A stretch of DNA of 64,000 bases from Clostridiales bacterium (GTDB taxonomy: Bacteria > Bacillota > Clostridia > Christensenellales > CAG-138). The notes beneath the pieces were generated by a model, which was given only the letters and a program-made list of their open reading frames with translations, searched no databases and was not told the DNA's origin. The first letter of the stretch is position 1. Each line of letters starts with the position of its first letter. Both the position numbers and the translations under genes were made by a program. The stretch covers positions 62,001 to 126,000 of the forward strand of contig DXWI01000003.1 of the NCBI GenBank assembly GCA_019416935.1, given 5' to 3'. Below are positions 8,184 to 16,750 of this stretch, in pieces.

Positions 8184-9290
8184 ATGAAACGCCATTCTCT
8201 GCTCGCCTGTCTGCTCGCTGCCCTGCTGCTGATGGGCCTGCTCGGCTGCGGCACGCCCACAGCAGCGCCGGAGCCGACTGCCGCTTTGACCGCAGAACCA
8301 ACCGCTGCGCCAACGGCGCCGCCCACGCCCGAACCGACACCCGAGCCGACAGCGTCGCCCGCGCCCGCACCAAAGATCATCAGCTTCTATTTTGACGAGC
8401 CGGATGCCTTTGTTGCCAGCCCGGACAATCCGCTCATGCTGGGCGTTGCCGATGACGACAGCGATGATTCCGGCATCCTTGTGAGCATAACGCCCAAGGA
8501 CGATGCGGTGCTTTCCGCAACGCAGGCGGACGCCGGCGAAGCCGTTCTCCGAGCGTTTTGGGCTGCCTATCTGCTGCCGGAGGAGGCGGACGCGTTTACA
8601 CAAAGCGCCGTGTTCACCATTTCGGAGTGCGAGCGCACCGCCATCGAGGAGGTCCCGGCGCTGCGGATTTGCTATACCGTGCAGTATCAGGACTTGCCCA
8701 TGGACGTTTTGCAATACACGGTCGTTTCCGCCGACAGCAACTATACGTTTCTGTTCTGCGACGCTACGGCGGAGCACAGGTGGCGCGATGCATTCCTCGC
8801 GTCCGCCGCTACGATCGACCTATATTTTGAGGGCGAGACGCTCCCCATGGATACCAGTGGCCTCACGCGCTACCAGCACGATACGGGGCTGGCGCTGTAC
8901 ATGCAGGACGGCATGGTGGATGCCGGTGAAATCGAGGGTTTTGTCTGGTTCCTGTGCGACCCCAACGCGGGCGTTCCCGCGCTCTCCGTCGCGCGGGAGG
9001 ATGCTGCGAATCTTGCCGTCATCAACGAAACCATGGAAACGCTGACACTGGAGGAATACGCCGCAATTTCCGCCGAGGCCTACGGGCTCAACCCCTATGC
9101 ACTCGATGATTACGGCAACCTGTACAATGTTTTCACCCGGGAGATCGACGGCGCAACGTATTGCTACTATGTGGTTGTCAAAAAGGGAACGGACGCTTTT
9201 TGGACCTGCAACTTTGCCTGTGCTGCTGCGGATTACGAGCAGTACCTGCCGCAGTTCATGGTGTGGGCCGGCTCGATCGAAACGCCCTGA
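8184..9290 (+). CDS. Secreted lipoprotein of unknown function
   Basis: A 368-residue protein with a lipoprotein signal peptide whose lipobox is LLGC at residues 20-23. A Thr/Pro/Glu-rich linker follows (repeats of EPTA/TPEP), then an unrecognised globular domain rich in acidic and aromatic residues. AAGGAGG sits 7 bases upstream of the ATG. It has its own leader region and terminator and appears monocistronic. No catalytic motif is visible. The linker resembles those of several other exported proteins in this window. Confidence 0.7.
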   Translation: MKRHSLLACLLAALLLMGLLGCGTPTAAPEPTAALTAEPTAAPTAPPTPEPTPEPTASPAPAPKIISFYFDEPDAFVASPDNPLMLGVADDDSDDSGILVSITPKDDAVLSATQADAGEAVLRAFWAAYLLPEEADAFTQSAVFTISECERTAIEEVPALRICYTVQYQDLPMDVLQYTVVSADSNYTFLFCDATAEHRWRDAFLASAATIDLYFEGETLPMDTSGLTRYQHDTGLALYMQDGMVDAGEIEGFVWFLCDPNAGVPALSVAREDAANLAVINETMETLTLEEYAAISAEAYGLNPYALDDYGNLYNVFTREIDGATYCYYVVVKKGTDAFWTCNFACAAADYEQYLPQFMVWAGSIETP

Positions 9291-9320
9291 CCGGTAGCCG
9301 TCAATCGAACAGAAAACAAC

Positions 9321-9353
9321 CGAAGGCCCGTCCTGTTTGGACGGGCCCCTTCT
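9321..9353 (+). terminator. Intrinsic terminator after the lipoprotein gene
   Basis: A strong GC stem (AAGGCCCGTCC against GGACGGGCC plus CTT) with a 5-base loop, followed by a TATATAAAA tract; it also separates this gene from the convergent HAD gene. Confidence 0.75.
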
Positions 9354-9384
9354 ATATAAAACGGCTATTATTCAAAAAATTGGT

Positions 9385-10032
9385 TCAGTCCTCGGCGGGC
9401 TCGAGCACGTCGAGCAGCGAATGGATGCGGCGGTTGGCCCGGGAGAGATCCTGTTTGCCGGAACCGGGGTTGACAAAGCCATAGCAGTACAGCGATGCGG
9501 CAAGCGCCGCCTCCACGCCGATGCGGCTGTCCTCGATCGCCGCCGCATCCGCAGCCGGCACGCCGCAGCGCGAAAGCGCCAGCAGGTATACATCCGGCGC
9601 GGGCTTGAGCCGCGCCGCGTCGCTCCCCGTGACCACGGTCTCAAACCGGTCCATGATGCCGTAGAGTCTCAGCACGCCCTCGACAAAGCTGCCGGGCGAC
9701 GAGGTGGCCACCGCCATGCGCACGCCCCGCCGTTCGAGCGCATCCATGAGGCCGAGCAGCTCCGGCTGCGGGTTGGGAACCGCGCGCCGGATCTCCTCGA
9801 GCGTGCACGAAAAATGCTCCGCCGCGAGCTGAACGGGATCGCCCGCCGCGCCGCACATCTCCAGTGCGCGCCGGTACAGCTCCACGGTGGAAATGCCGAC
9901 GGTATGCGCCTCCCTTGCGCCGATGCGCCCGCCGGAAATGCGGCGCACAATGCGCTCGCACGATGCGATATGGTGCGGCTCGCTGTTGACGATCACGCCG
10001 TCCATATCAAAGATCATGAGCGGTTTCAGCAT
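9385..10032 (-). CDS. HAD-superfamily hydrolase (beta-phosphoglucomutase-like)
   Basis: A 215-residue subfamily-I HAD protein. Motif I is FDMDGVIVNSEP, motif II is VATSS, motif III the Lys in ARLKPAPDVY and motif IV EDSRIGVEAA, all present and ordered. The helical cap lies between motifs I and II. Likely a phosphoglucomutase/sugar-phosphate phosphatase type enzyme; the substrate is unknown. Its start overlaps the end of the barstar gene by 7 bases, so it is co-translated with the barnase/barstar pair although no functional link is obvious. Confidence 0.85.
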   Translation of the reverse strand: MLKPLMIFDMDGVIVNSEPHHIASCERIVRRISGGRIGAREAHTVGISTVELYRRALEMCGAAGDPVQLAAEHFSCTLEEIRRAVPNPQPELLGLMDALERRGVRMAVATSSPGSFVEGVLRLYGIMDRFETVVTGSDAARLKPAPDVYLLALSRCGVPAADAAAIEDSRIGVEAALAASLYCYGFVNPGSGKQDLSRANRRIHSLLDVLEPAED

Positions 10033-10328
10033 GCCGTTCCGCCTCCGTGGCAGTCCTGCCGGCCGGTAGAAAGCGCGAACTGCCAGCGCTTGTCCTGCGC
10101 GGCCAGATCGACGAACAGGCCGACCAGCGGCAGCAGCAGCTCGTTCGGCATACGCTCGGCAAACTCCAGCAGGATGTACCCGCCGTCCGTGCGCTCGGTG
10201 AGCAGATCCCAGAGCGCATCGAGGTTGCTGCCGTAATGCTCCGCCAGATGAAAGCGCTCCTTCAGCTGCGCGTGCATATCGTCGCGCGTCTGCATGAGCA
10301 GGCCGTTGAGCGGATAGATGCGGATCAT
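10026..10328 (-). CDS. Barstar-family ribonuclease inhibitor
   Basis: A 100-residue protein starting MIRIYPLNGL (a longer in-frame reading reaches back into the barnase gene). The segment YGSNLDALWDLLTE reproduces the barstar helix that plugs the barnase active site, including the two Asp residues matching barstar D35 and D39. It begins 2 bases after the barnase stop, so toxin and inhibitor are coupled. It should protect the cytoplasm from the ribonuclease encoded immediately upstream. The C-terminus ends in a short Gly/His/Cys tail. Confidence 0.9.
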   Translation of the reverse strand: MIRIYPLNGLLMQTRDDMHAQLKERFHLAEHYGSNLDALWDLLTERTDGGYILLEFAERMPNELLLPLVGLFVDLAAQDKRWQFALSTGRQDCHGGGTAC

Positions 10329-10330
10329 GG

Positions 10331-10930
10331 TCAGTCCTCCTCGCCGTAGAGCAGCGTAAAGCTCTCGTAATGGTCGTCCGTGTAATAGATCAGACCGTCG
10401 TTGGAATACACGATGCGCTCCGCGCCGCGAAAGCCGCCGGCATAGTTCACATCGCATTCATACCACATGCGCCCGTCCGCCTCCGGCAGCAGCCCCTCGC
10501 GGTTGCTGAAGCGGTCGCCGCCGATGCTCATCTCATCGGTCACATCCCAGAGGTTGCCGTCCGCGCTGTCCCAGCCGAGCGCTCTGGCGTCTTCCTTTCG
10601 GATGAAGTTCGGCGGCAGCTCGCCATAGGCGTGCAAATAGGCGGCCACGCGATCCGGGTCGCTGCACCGCTCACCATAGGCCGGATCCTGTGCATCCCCG
10701 TCAGGGTCGCCATCCGCCGCACCGGCAGCAGCGGCAGCCTCCGCGCCGTTCGACGCGTCCTGTGCGGGCAGGGAACTGCTGCCGTCGTCCTCGAGCAGTT
10801 CTTCGAGTACATCGCCCGCCTGCCGCAGCAGCTCGGTATCGATGTCGCCGCCGGCCGTACAGGCCGTGAGCAGCGGCAGCGTCAACAGCAGCAGCGCCAG
10901 CAGCAGCGCCCAGATTCGTCTTTTCCTCAT
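10331..10930 (-). CDS. Barnase-type secreted ribonuclease with lipoprotein signal
   Basis: A 199-residue protein. It has a signal peptide ending LLTAC, a lipobox. An acidic, Ala-rich spacer follows, then a C-terminal domain aligning along its whole length with barnase: LPPNFIRKEDARALGW, SIGGDRFSNREGLLP, YECDVNYAGGFRGAERIVYS and DDHYESFTLL. The barnase catalytic residues K27, E73, R83, R87 and H102 all have counterparts. The start at 10930 is the first Met before the signal peptide; an earlier ATG would add 28 non-signal residues. It is followed at once by its barstar inhibitor. Predicted to be exported and lipid-anchored or released. Confidence 0.92.
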   Translation of the reverse strand: MRKRRIWALLLALLLLTLPLLTACTAGGDIDTELLRQAGDVLEELLEDDGSSSLPAQDASNGAEAAAAAGAADGDPDGDAQDPAYGERCSDPDRVAAYLHAYGELPPNFIRKEDARALGWDSADGNLWDVTDEMSIGGDRFSNREGLLPEADGRMWYECDVNYAGGFRGAERIVYSNDGLIYYTDDHYESFTLLYGEED

Positions 10931-11210
10931 TCCGTTCCTTGCAGCTCCCTTCCGCCATCCTGAAAAACAGCAGGTGCATGCGGGGCGCTGGCAGCGCCCC
11001 TTTGCCTTCTGCATTGTACCATGCGCTTTCGGTTTTCACAAGCGGTGCGCACAGATTGGCGGGGGTTCAAAAAAGGGAGCGATCGTCTGTCTGCCCCCCC
11101 AGTTATCGCCGCCCGCAGGCAGCGCTGGAGCAGAAATAGCGATCTGCCGTCCGCGCCGGATCGGCTGCGGGGTGTGCAGGCGCCCACGGTGGGCGTCGCT
11201 TTCTTCGCAG

Positions 11211-11939
11211 CTACCGTCCGCGCCGGATCGGCCGCGGGGTACTGCTGTTGGTGGCGTCGCCGTTGCCGGATACCGGGATGACGCGGCCGAGATACGTCGG
11301 CTTTGGCTCGGCTACCGTATAGAAAAAGTCCTTGCAGCGCGCTGCAATCTCGCGCACGGTATAGATCGGCTGGCGCGCGTACCCGCGCGCGTCCGACGCA
11401 ACGCCGTATGCCTCCAGCCCCAGCTGGTCCGCAATATACAGCGCGCGGTAGAGGTGGTACCGCTGCGTGACGATGATAACGCGCTCGGCCAGAAACACAT
11501 CCCGCGCGCGATAGACGCTCTCATAGGTGGAAAAGCCCGCGTGGTCGAGAAAGATATCCGACGAGGCCGCGCCGCGCTCCATGGCATACGCTTTCATGGC
11601 GGTCACCTCGTCATAGTCGACGCGGCTGTGATCGCCGCTCATGAGCAGCCGGTCGGACGCCCCCGCCTCATACAGCCGGAGCGCATAATCCAGCCGGTCG
11701 GCCAGAATCGTGCTCGGGCGCCCGTTGCCGGAAAGGCCCGCGCCCAGCACGAGGATGCAGTCCGCATCCAGCCCAGCCGCCTGCTCCTCGGTCAAAATGC
11801 GCCCGCGTACCGACAGCACCATGTGCTCGTTGATGCAAAAAACCGCCGCCGCGCCAAGCAGCACGACCAGAAGCACGATTGCCAACGCGCGCTTTTTGCC
11901 GCCGCTCCCTTTGATTTGTGCCGTATTTTGCCGTTCCAT
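11211..11939 (-). CDS. SanA/YdcF-like (DUF218) membrane protein
   Basis: A 242-residue protein. One N-terminal membrane segment (LAIVLLVVLLGAAAVFCI) precedes a DUF218 domain with DADCILVLGAGL, LMSGDHSRVDYDEV and IIVTQRYHLYRALYIA, the signature order of SanA/YdcF proteins. In other bacteria SanA-like proteins affect envelope barrier function; the biochemical activity is unknown. The start MERQNTAQ at 11939 follows a region lacking coding character. The gene stands alone between the barnase gene and a sugar transferase. Confidence 0.85.
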   Translation of the reverse strand: MERQNTAQIKGSGGKKRALAIVLLVVLLGAAAVFCINEHMVLSVRGRILTEEQAAGLDADCILVLGAGLSGNGRPSTILADRLDYALRLYEAGASDRLLMSGDHSRVDYDEVTAMKAYAMERGAASSDIFLDHAGFSTYESVYRARDVFLAERVIIVTQRYHLYRALYIADQLGLEAYGVASDARGYARQPIYTVREIAARCKDFFYTVAEPKPTYLGRVIPVSGNGDATNSSTPRPIRRGR

Positions 11940-11986
11940 GCTTCCATGGTACGCGCGCGCAGCCGGCGGGTCAATGCGCTCCGCCG

Positions 11987-12043
11987 CTTGTTTACGGCGC
12001 GGCAACAACTTGTTTCCGGCGCGCAACAACTTGTTTGCAGCAA
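11987..12043. repeat. Short tandem repeat, about 21 bp, 2.7 copies
   Basis: CTTGTTTACGGCGCGGCAAC at 11987 is followed by a close copy at 12009 (CTTGTTTCCGGCGCGCAAC) and a partial third at 12030 (CTTGTTTGCAGCAA). Located in the upstream region of the SanA-like gene. Confidence 0.6.
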
Positions 12044-12063
12044 GTCCACATTGTGCATGCAAC

Positions 12064-12099
12064 CGGTAAAAAGCAAGGGCGGGCATCGCTGCCCGCCGC
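12064..12099 (-). terminator. Intrinsic terminator of the sugar transferase gene
   Basis: Read on the minus strand, GGCGGGCA pairs with TGCCCGCC over a 4-base loop and is followed by CTTGCTTTTT. It lies about 65 bases past the stop at 12164. Confidence 0.65.
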
Positions 12100-12163
12100 T
12101 GATCCAACACAAAGCCACAAAATGCCGGCCGTTCCGGCCCCGCCGGTTCGGCTGCCCGCCGGC

Positions 12164-13693
12164 CTAGGCCGCAGACCCCGGCTTGCGGCGCGTTGACCCG
12201 GTTTTCTCCGCCGCTCCGGTCTGTTGCGCCGCCGGAGATGGCGCGGCTGCCGCAGGTGCGTTTGGCGGCGTCGTTTGCGCTGCCGGCGGTGCTGTCCGTC
12301 CCGCTGCGGTCGCCGCTCCGGCCTGCTGCGCCGCCGCATCCGCACACTCCTCCCGGAGCGTCGCATGGTGAAATCCCGCCGTGCTCGACGGCAGGAGCAG
12401 CGCGCGGGCGGTCAAAAACAGCAGCTTGAGATCGAGCAGCATCGAGCTGTTCTCGATATAGAGCAGATCCATCTTCAGCTTTTCCTCGTAGGAGGTGTTG
12501 TAGTGTCCGAAGATCTGCGCATAGCCGGTCAGTCCGGCCTTGACCTTCATCCGGTAACGGAACTCCGGCAGCAGCGCGCAATAGTACTCGACGTTTTCAA
12601 TCCGCTCCGCGCGCGGGCCGACCAGCGACATCTCGCCCCGCAGAATGTTGAAAAACTGCGGCAGCTCGTCGATGCGCGTGCGGCGCAGCACCCTGCCGAC
12701 GGGCGTAATGCGCGGATCATTGTCCACGGTAAGCTGCGCTCCGTCCTTCTCCGCGTCCACGATCATGGAGCGGAACTTCACGAGCAGAAAGCGCTTGCAG
12801 TCCTTGGTATACCGCTCCTGCCGGTACAGCACCGGCCCGCCGTCATACGCCTTGACGGCAATAGCCGCCGCCAGCATGATTGGGCTCGTGAGCACGATGC
12901 CGATCACCGAGAAAAGGATGTCCATCAGCCGCTTGACGGCGCGCTGTCCCAGCGGCATCGCACGGTTGCGGCACAGGTATACGAGCGAGTCTCCCACGAA
13001 TGTTTCATGCGCGCCGTGAAACAGGATATCCTGCACGCTCGGAATCAAAAACAGCCGCTTATTGTGTACAAAGCAGGCGTCCATAAGGCTGAGCCGGAGC
13101 GAAGGCTCCACATGGCCGACGATCACGGTCGAATATGGCGTGAGTTCCTCAAGCAGCCGTTCCACACCGTCCGAAGCATGAAACACCGCAGTGATGCGAT
13201 AGCGCTGGCGCACGGTTTCAAACCGCTGCAGCACCTGCTCTGCGCTCCTCTCCGTACCGACGACCACGGCGGCGTCACGCACCTCCCGCAGCCGGTAGGA
13301 GAGCCGGTTGCCCAGCAGGAGCAGCAGTATCCCCGCCGCCCACTGTGCGATCACGAGCAGGCACATCGGGCCGGCACGCAGCATGGATTTGGCCGTGAGC
13401 GCGAGCACCAGATAGGCCAGACAGTTCGTCAGCAGCGTTGCCAGTATAAACGAGAATACGAGTTCCCTGAGGCGCAGCACGCCGATGAGAAAACAGCGAT
13501 AGGTATTGGAAAACAGCAGAAACAGCGCAAGGTACAGCGCGCCGAACGCCACAAAGCCCCAGAAATGGAAATCCGTCTCAGGATAATACCGCACGGCGAC
13601 GAACAGGAACGAGACAAGCACTGCCGCCGTCATCGCCGCCTTGATCAAAAAGAGTATGCTGCGTTTGAGCATGCGTTTTGAACCGGTTTCCAA
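12164..13693 (-). CDS. Polyprenyl-phosphate sugar-1-phosphate transferase (exopolysaccharide initiation)
   Basis: About 509 residues. The N-terminal half has several membrane segments and a nucleotide-binding-like region. The C-terminal half is a bacterial sugar transferase domain, from RLMDILFSVIGIVLTSP through LVKFRSM and RRTRIDELPQF to EMSLVGPRAER. These enzymes load the first sugar phosphate onto undecaprenyl phosphate for capsule or EPS. The last roughly 60 residues are Ala/Pro/Thr-rich and unusual. The start is uncertain: TTG at 13693 has AGGAGG 6 bases upstream, ATG at 13672 (MLKRSILF) has none, and an upstream in-frame ATG also lacks one. Confidence 0.85.
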   Translation of the reverse strand: METGSKRMLKRSILFLIKAAMTAAVLVSFLFVAVRYYPETDFHFWGFVAFGALYLALFLLFSNTYRCFLIGVLRLRELVFSFILATLLTNCLAYLVLALTAKSMLRAGPMCLLVIAQWAAGILLLLLGNRLSYRLREVRDAAVVVGTERSAEQVLQRFETVRQRYRITAVFHASDGVERLLEELTPYSTVIVGHVEPSLRLSLMDACFVHNKRLFLIPSVQDILFHGAHETFVGDSLVYLCRNRAMPLGQRAVKRLMDILFSVIGIVLTSPIMLAAAIAVKAYDGGPVLYRQERYTKDCKRFLLVKFRSMIVDAEKDGAQLTVDNDPRITPVGRVLRRTRIDELPQFFNILRGEMSLVGPRAERIENVEYYCALLPEFRYRMKVKAGLTGYAQIFGHYNTSYEEKLKMDLLYIENSSMLLDLKLLFLTARALLLPSSTAGFHHATLREECADAAAQQAGAATAAGRTAPPAAQTTPPNAPAAAAPSPAAQQTGAAEKTGSTRRKPGSAA

Positions 13694-13844
13694 AGCCCGC
13701 CTCCTGTCCGCACAACGTTCGGGTATGATAGCATGCATCATTGTAACATGAGTCGTTTTTTGTGTCAAATCGGCGCGGCGCCGGCCGCAGCAATTCCGCA
13801 GCGAAACGCCCCGCCTTCGTCAAAAGCGCGCTGTTTCCCAATCC

Positions 13845-13873
13845 AAAAAGCCGTTTTATCGACGAAACGGCTT
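13845..13873 (-). terminator. Intrinsic terminator downstream of the methyltransferase gene
   Basis: On the minus strand AAGCCGTTT pairs with AAACGGCTT over an 8-10-base loop and runs into TTTTTGG. It separates the murG/methyltransferase transcript from the sugar transferase gene. Confidence 0.55.
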
Positions 13874-14079
13874 GAATTTTCAGGAAAATTCGACTATACT
13901 TTTTGAAAGAAAACGATCCTCCGGATACGCTCGGTTTCATCACCGGCGCCGGATTGCGGGAATGCGCTGCTGCTCTGTGAATCGCCGTCTATCCATCCCC
14001 CAGCGGCGGCACACGAGCACCATTGGATAAGACGCGTTCCCCCGCATAAGCCTGCTGCGCTCCCGCAGCAGACTTATTT
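13872..14079 (+). ncRNA. Candidate small RNA in the 380-base gap between two minus-strand genes
   Basis: The gap 13694-14073 has no convincing reading frame. On the plus strand TTGAAT (13872-13877), a 17-base spacer and TATACT (13895-13900) make a good promoter with no plus-strand gene after it. About 150 bases downstream, a CTGCTGCG/CGCAGCAG hairpin (14050-14074) is followed by TATTTG. This could be a small RNA of roughly 170 bases, partly antisense to the end of the methyltransferase gene. Speculative: both elements could belong to minus-strand signals. Confidence 0.25.
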
Positions 14080-15561
14080 GTATGCGCGCATGGGGCTTTG
14101 GATGTGTTTGCAGAAATACACGCGGGGCGTAAGCCCGCCCGCGTCGGTGCGAATGGAATCAGTGATTCCAAGCGCGCGCTGCGCCTTGAGGCACCGCTCG
14201 AGGAGCCGTCCCTCCATCGTATACAGCACGGCCACCCCGTCTGCCGCCAGCAGCGCCGGCAACCTTTCGATCAGGCCGCGATACAGCGCCTCGTTGCTCT
14301 CATGCGAGCCGACGCGGTTGCCAAACGGCAGATTGGCCACGATGAGATCGAACGGCTCGCGCGCCTCAAAGCGCAGGCAGTCCTTTTGCAGGATGGTCGC
14401 GCGGCAGTGCGCGGCCGCCGTGTTTTCCCGCGCGATGCGCACTGCGTTCGGCGCGATATCCGTGCCCATGAGCACCGCGCCGTCGAAAAGTCTGCCGGTC
14501 TCGATGAGCAGCGTGCCGCTGCCGCAGCACGGGTCATACACGCGCACGCGCGCATGCGCGCCGAAGCCGCAGCGCAGCTTGGCCGCACGGGCGATGGCCG
14601 CCGCCGTCACCGGATGGATGGACGCGGGCAGAGCGCCCTTTCGATAGGCAAAGCGCTGGTCGTTCACGGCGCATGGCTTGACGAATACCCGCGCGGTCTG
14701 ATCCGGCAGGCAGTCCACGCGCAGCTCCCACGCATAGCCGGAGGGGTTGTCCGTGCCGCCGACCGCGCGCACAAGGCTCCGGATGAACGCGCCGCGGTCG
14801 CCCGCATACTGCCTGAGCTCCACGCGGTACGGCAGCGCCGGTTCCTCCCCCGGCGGGCAGAAGCACTGCCAGCCGCGCTTTGCCGCCGCGGCAATGGCTT
14901 CCGGCTCCAGCCGCGCTTCTCCGCACGGAATCAGCGCCTCAAGCAGGCACCGGCAGCGGTACAGTGCGCCGAGATCGCGTTCCACAACGCACACGCCGCC
15001 CAAAGCGGCCTCGCCATGCGCGCCGTGCGCGCGCAGCTCGTCGATGAGCACGTCCGCAAAGCCCACCGGCGGCACAAGCAGCAGCGGCGCAGGCTCCAAC
15101 AGGCTGCGAATGGCTGCCGCAGGCTGCGGCGCAAGACGGCCGACCGCTTTTTTATATGCCGTCTGAATCTCGGCGCAGTGTTTTTCCTGCTCCGGCGATT
15201 CGGGCAGGGGCGGCGCATAAGCGGAAAGCGCATCCTCCGCGGCCCGACCGCCGATTGCGCCGAGCGCCAAAAGAATGGAGGGAACTACAAAGCGCGTCTC
15301 CTCGCGCGCGAGCGTCTCCGAAAGCGCCGGCACATCCGACTGCGTGCCGATGGCCGAGAGCAGGCGGGCGGCGTTCTTGCGCGCCTTTGGTTCGTCCGAC
15401 CGGAGCGCCGCATGAACGCAAGCGGTATCGCAGGCGGCAAGCGCCTGCCGCGCCGCCTGCTTCTTAGAAAGCTCGCACAGCGCGGACAGCGCAGCGGCCG
15501 CGCCGCTCCAATCCGAGGTCAAGGCGGCCGTTTCCAGCCGCTGCATCCACTGCGCAATCAT
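14074..15561 (-). CDS. Class I RNA methyltransferase (UPF0020/RlmL-TrmN type) with N-terminal helical repeats
   Basis: A 495-residue protein. The first ~130 residues are Ala-rich paired helices resembling HEAT repeats (LLSAIGTQSDVPALSETL, ILLALGAIGGRAAEDAL). The central part fits the THUMP/linker region of RNA methyltransferases. The C-terminal part has the SAM motif DPCCGSGTLLIE and the catalytic-type motif FDLIVANLPFGNR (NLPF in place of NPPF). Probable target is 23S rRNA or tRNA guanosine N2; the HEAT-like extension is not usual for RlmL. Its start overlaps the murG stop by 4 bases. Confidence 0.8.
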   Translation of the reverse strand: MIAQWMQRLETAALTSDWSGAAAALSALCELSKKQAARQALAACDTACVHAALRSDEPKARKNAARLLSAIGTQSDVPALSETLAREETRFVVPSILLALGAIGGRAAEDALSAYAPPLPESPEQEKHCAEIQTAYKKAVGRLAPQPAAAIRSLLEPAPLLLVPPVGFADVLIDELRAHGAHGEAALGGVCVVERDLGALYRCRCLLEALIPCGEARLEPEAIAAAAKRGWQCFCPPGEEPALPYRVELRQYAGDRGAFIRSLVRAVGGTDNPSGYAWELRVDCLPDQTARVFVKPCAVNDQRFAYRKGALPASIHPVTAAAIARAAKLRCGFGAHARVRVYDPCCGSGTLLIETGRLFDGAVLMGTDIAPNAVRIARENTAAAHCRATILQKDCLRFEAREPFDLIVANLPFGNRVGSHESNEALYRGLIERLPALLAADGVAVLYTMEGRLLERCLKAQRALGITDSIRTDAGGLTPRVYFCKHIQSPMRAYK

Positions 15562-16628
15562 TCCCGTTCCTCCGCGCCCGCGGCCCTGCGGATCTCGCGG
15601 AGCACCTCGTCGGTGCCATCGAGCAGTCCGTCCTGCATCATGTTGGCGCGGTATTCCATGCGGTTTTCAAACAGGTGCGCCACCGCATCGGCCAGCGTGT
15701 CCGCCGTGGCGGTATCCTGATCGACCATGATGGCGTAGCCCTTCTTTTCAAAATACTTCGCGTTCTGAATCTGGTCGCCGCGGCTGGCCGACAGCGGCAG
15801 CGGCACGAGCACGGCGGGTTTGGCAAGCGCCAAAAACTCGAACACGGCGTTGGCCCCTGCGCGGGAGAGCACGATATCCGACAGGGCAAGCAGATCCGGC
15901 AGCTCCTTCCCGATGTATTCATACTGCCGGTAGCCCTCGCGCGCCGCGCTTTCATCGACCTTGCCCCTGCCGCACAGGTGGATGACGTCGAACACCGGCG
16001 TCAGCCGCGGCAGCGCCTCCCGCACGAGCTCATTGAGCCGCTGCGCGCCCGAGCTGCCGCCCATGATGAGCAGCACCGGCTTTTTGCCCTCGAGTCCCGT
16101 GAAGGCGAGCGCGCGCGCTTCATCGCCGTCGTACAGTTCCGGCCGGATGGGCGTACCCGTGTGCACCGCGCGCCTGCCGGTGATGTGCTTTTCGGTATCC
16201 GAAAACGTGACGCAGACCGTGTCGGCAAACCGGCAGGCAATGCGGTTCGCCAATCCCGGCGTATAGTCCGACTCGTGCGCGACGACCGGCGTTTTGCCCG
16301 CCGCCATCACGACCGGCACGGACACAAAGCCGCCCTTGCTGAAGATGACGTCCGGCTTGACGGCCCTGATGATGTGCTTGGCCTCCACCATGCCGGCGAG
16401 CACGCGGAACGGATCGGTAAAATTCTTCCATGAAAAATACCGGCGCAGCTTGCCAGAATCCACGGCATGATAGTCTACGCCCGGCAGCGCGCCGATCAGT
16501 TCGCGTTCGATGCCGGTCTTGGAACCGATGTAATCGATCTGCCAGCCCTCCTCCTGCAAACGCCGGATGAGCGCGATGTTCGGCGTCACATGTCCGGCCG
16601 TGCCGCCGCCGGTAAACAGAATGCGCAT
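15558..16628 (-). CDS. murG: UDP-N-acetylglucosamine--(pentapeptide) pyrophosphoryl-undecaprenol GlcNAc transferase
   Basis: A 356-residue GT-B glycosyltransferase that converts lipid I to lipid II at the inner membrane face. Visible landmarks are FTGGGTAGHVTPN at the N-terminus, VVAHESDYTPGLANR, LIMGGSSGAQRLNE and the donor-site segment LSRAGANAVFEFLALAKPAVLVPLP. The ATG at 16628 has GGAGG in the right place; the long in-frame extension upstream is spurious. A hairpin just before the ribosome site (16644-16663) lacks a minus-strand T-tract and could influence translation. Confidence 0.95.
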   Translation of the reverse strand: MRILFTGGGTAGHVTPNIALIRRLQEEGWQIDYIGSKTGIERELIGALPGVDYHAVDSGKLRRYFSWKNFTDPFRVLAGMVEAKHIIRAVKPDVIFSKGGFVSVPVVMAAGKTPVVAHESDYTPGLANRIACRFADTVCVTFSDTEKHITGRRAVHTGTPIRPELYDGDEARALAFTGLEGKKPVLLIMGGSSGAQRLNELVREALPRLTPVFDVIHLCGRGKVDESAAREGYRQYEYIGKELPDLLALSDIVLSRAGANAVFEFLALAKPAVLVPLPLSASRGDQIQNAKYFEKKGYAIMVDQDTATADTLADAVAHLFENRMEYRANMMQDGLLDGTDEVLREIRRAAGAEERE

Positions 16629-16750
16629 ACAACCTCCATCATGAAGGGCGGTTTTGGGCCGCCCTTGTCTTTCTGTTTCTATTATACGCCGTTTCGCTCC
16701 CGTTTTCTTGCAAAAAAGCGATATGGCGTTTGTTGTCCTGTCGATGGAGC

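Noticed and set aside
11987..12043. Possible CRISPR-like repeat
   Set aside because: Units are contiguous without unique spacers, there are fewer than three copies and no cas genes are present. No CRISPR array was seen anywhere in the window.
16644..16664. Hairpin upstream of murG as terminator of a minus-strand gene
   Set aside because: Its T-rich tail is on the plus strand only and there is no plus-strand gene to its left, so it was not listed as a terminator.
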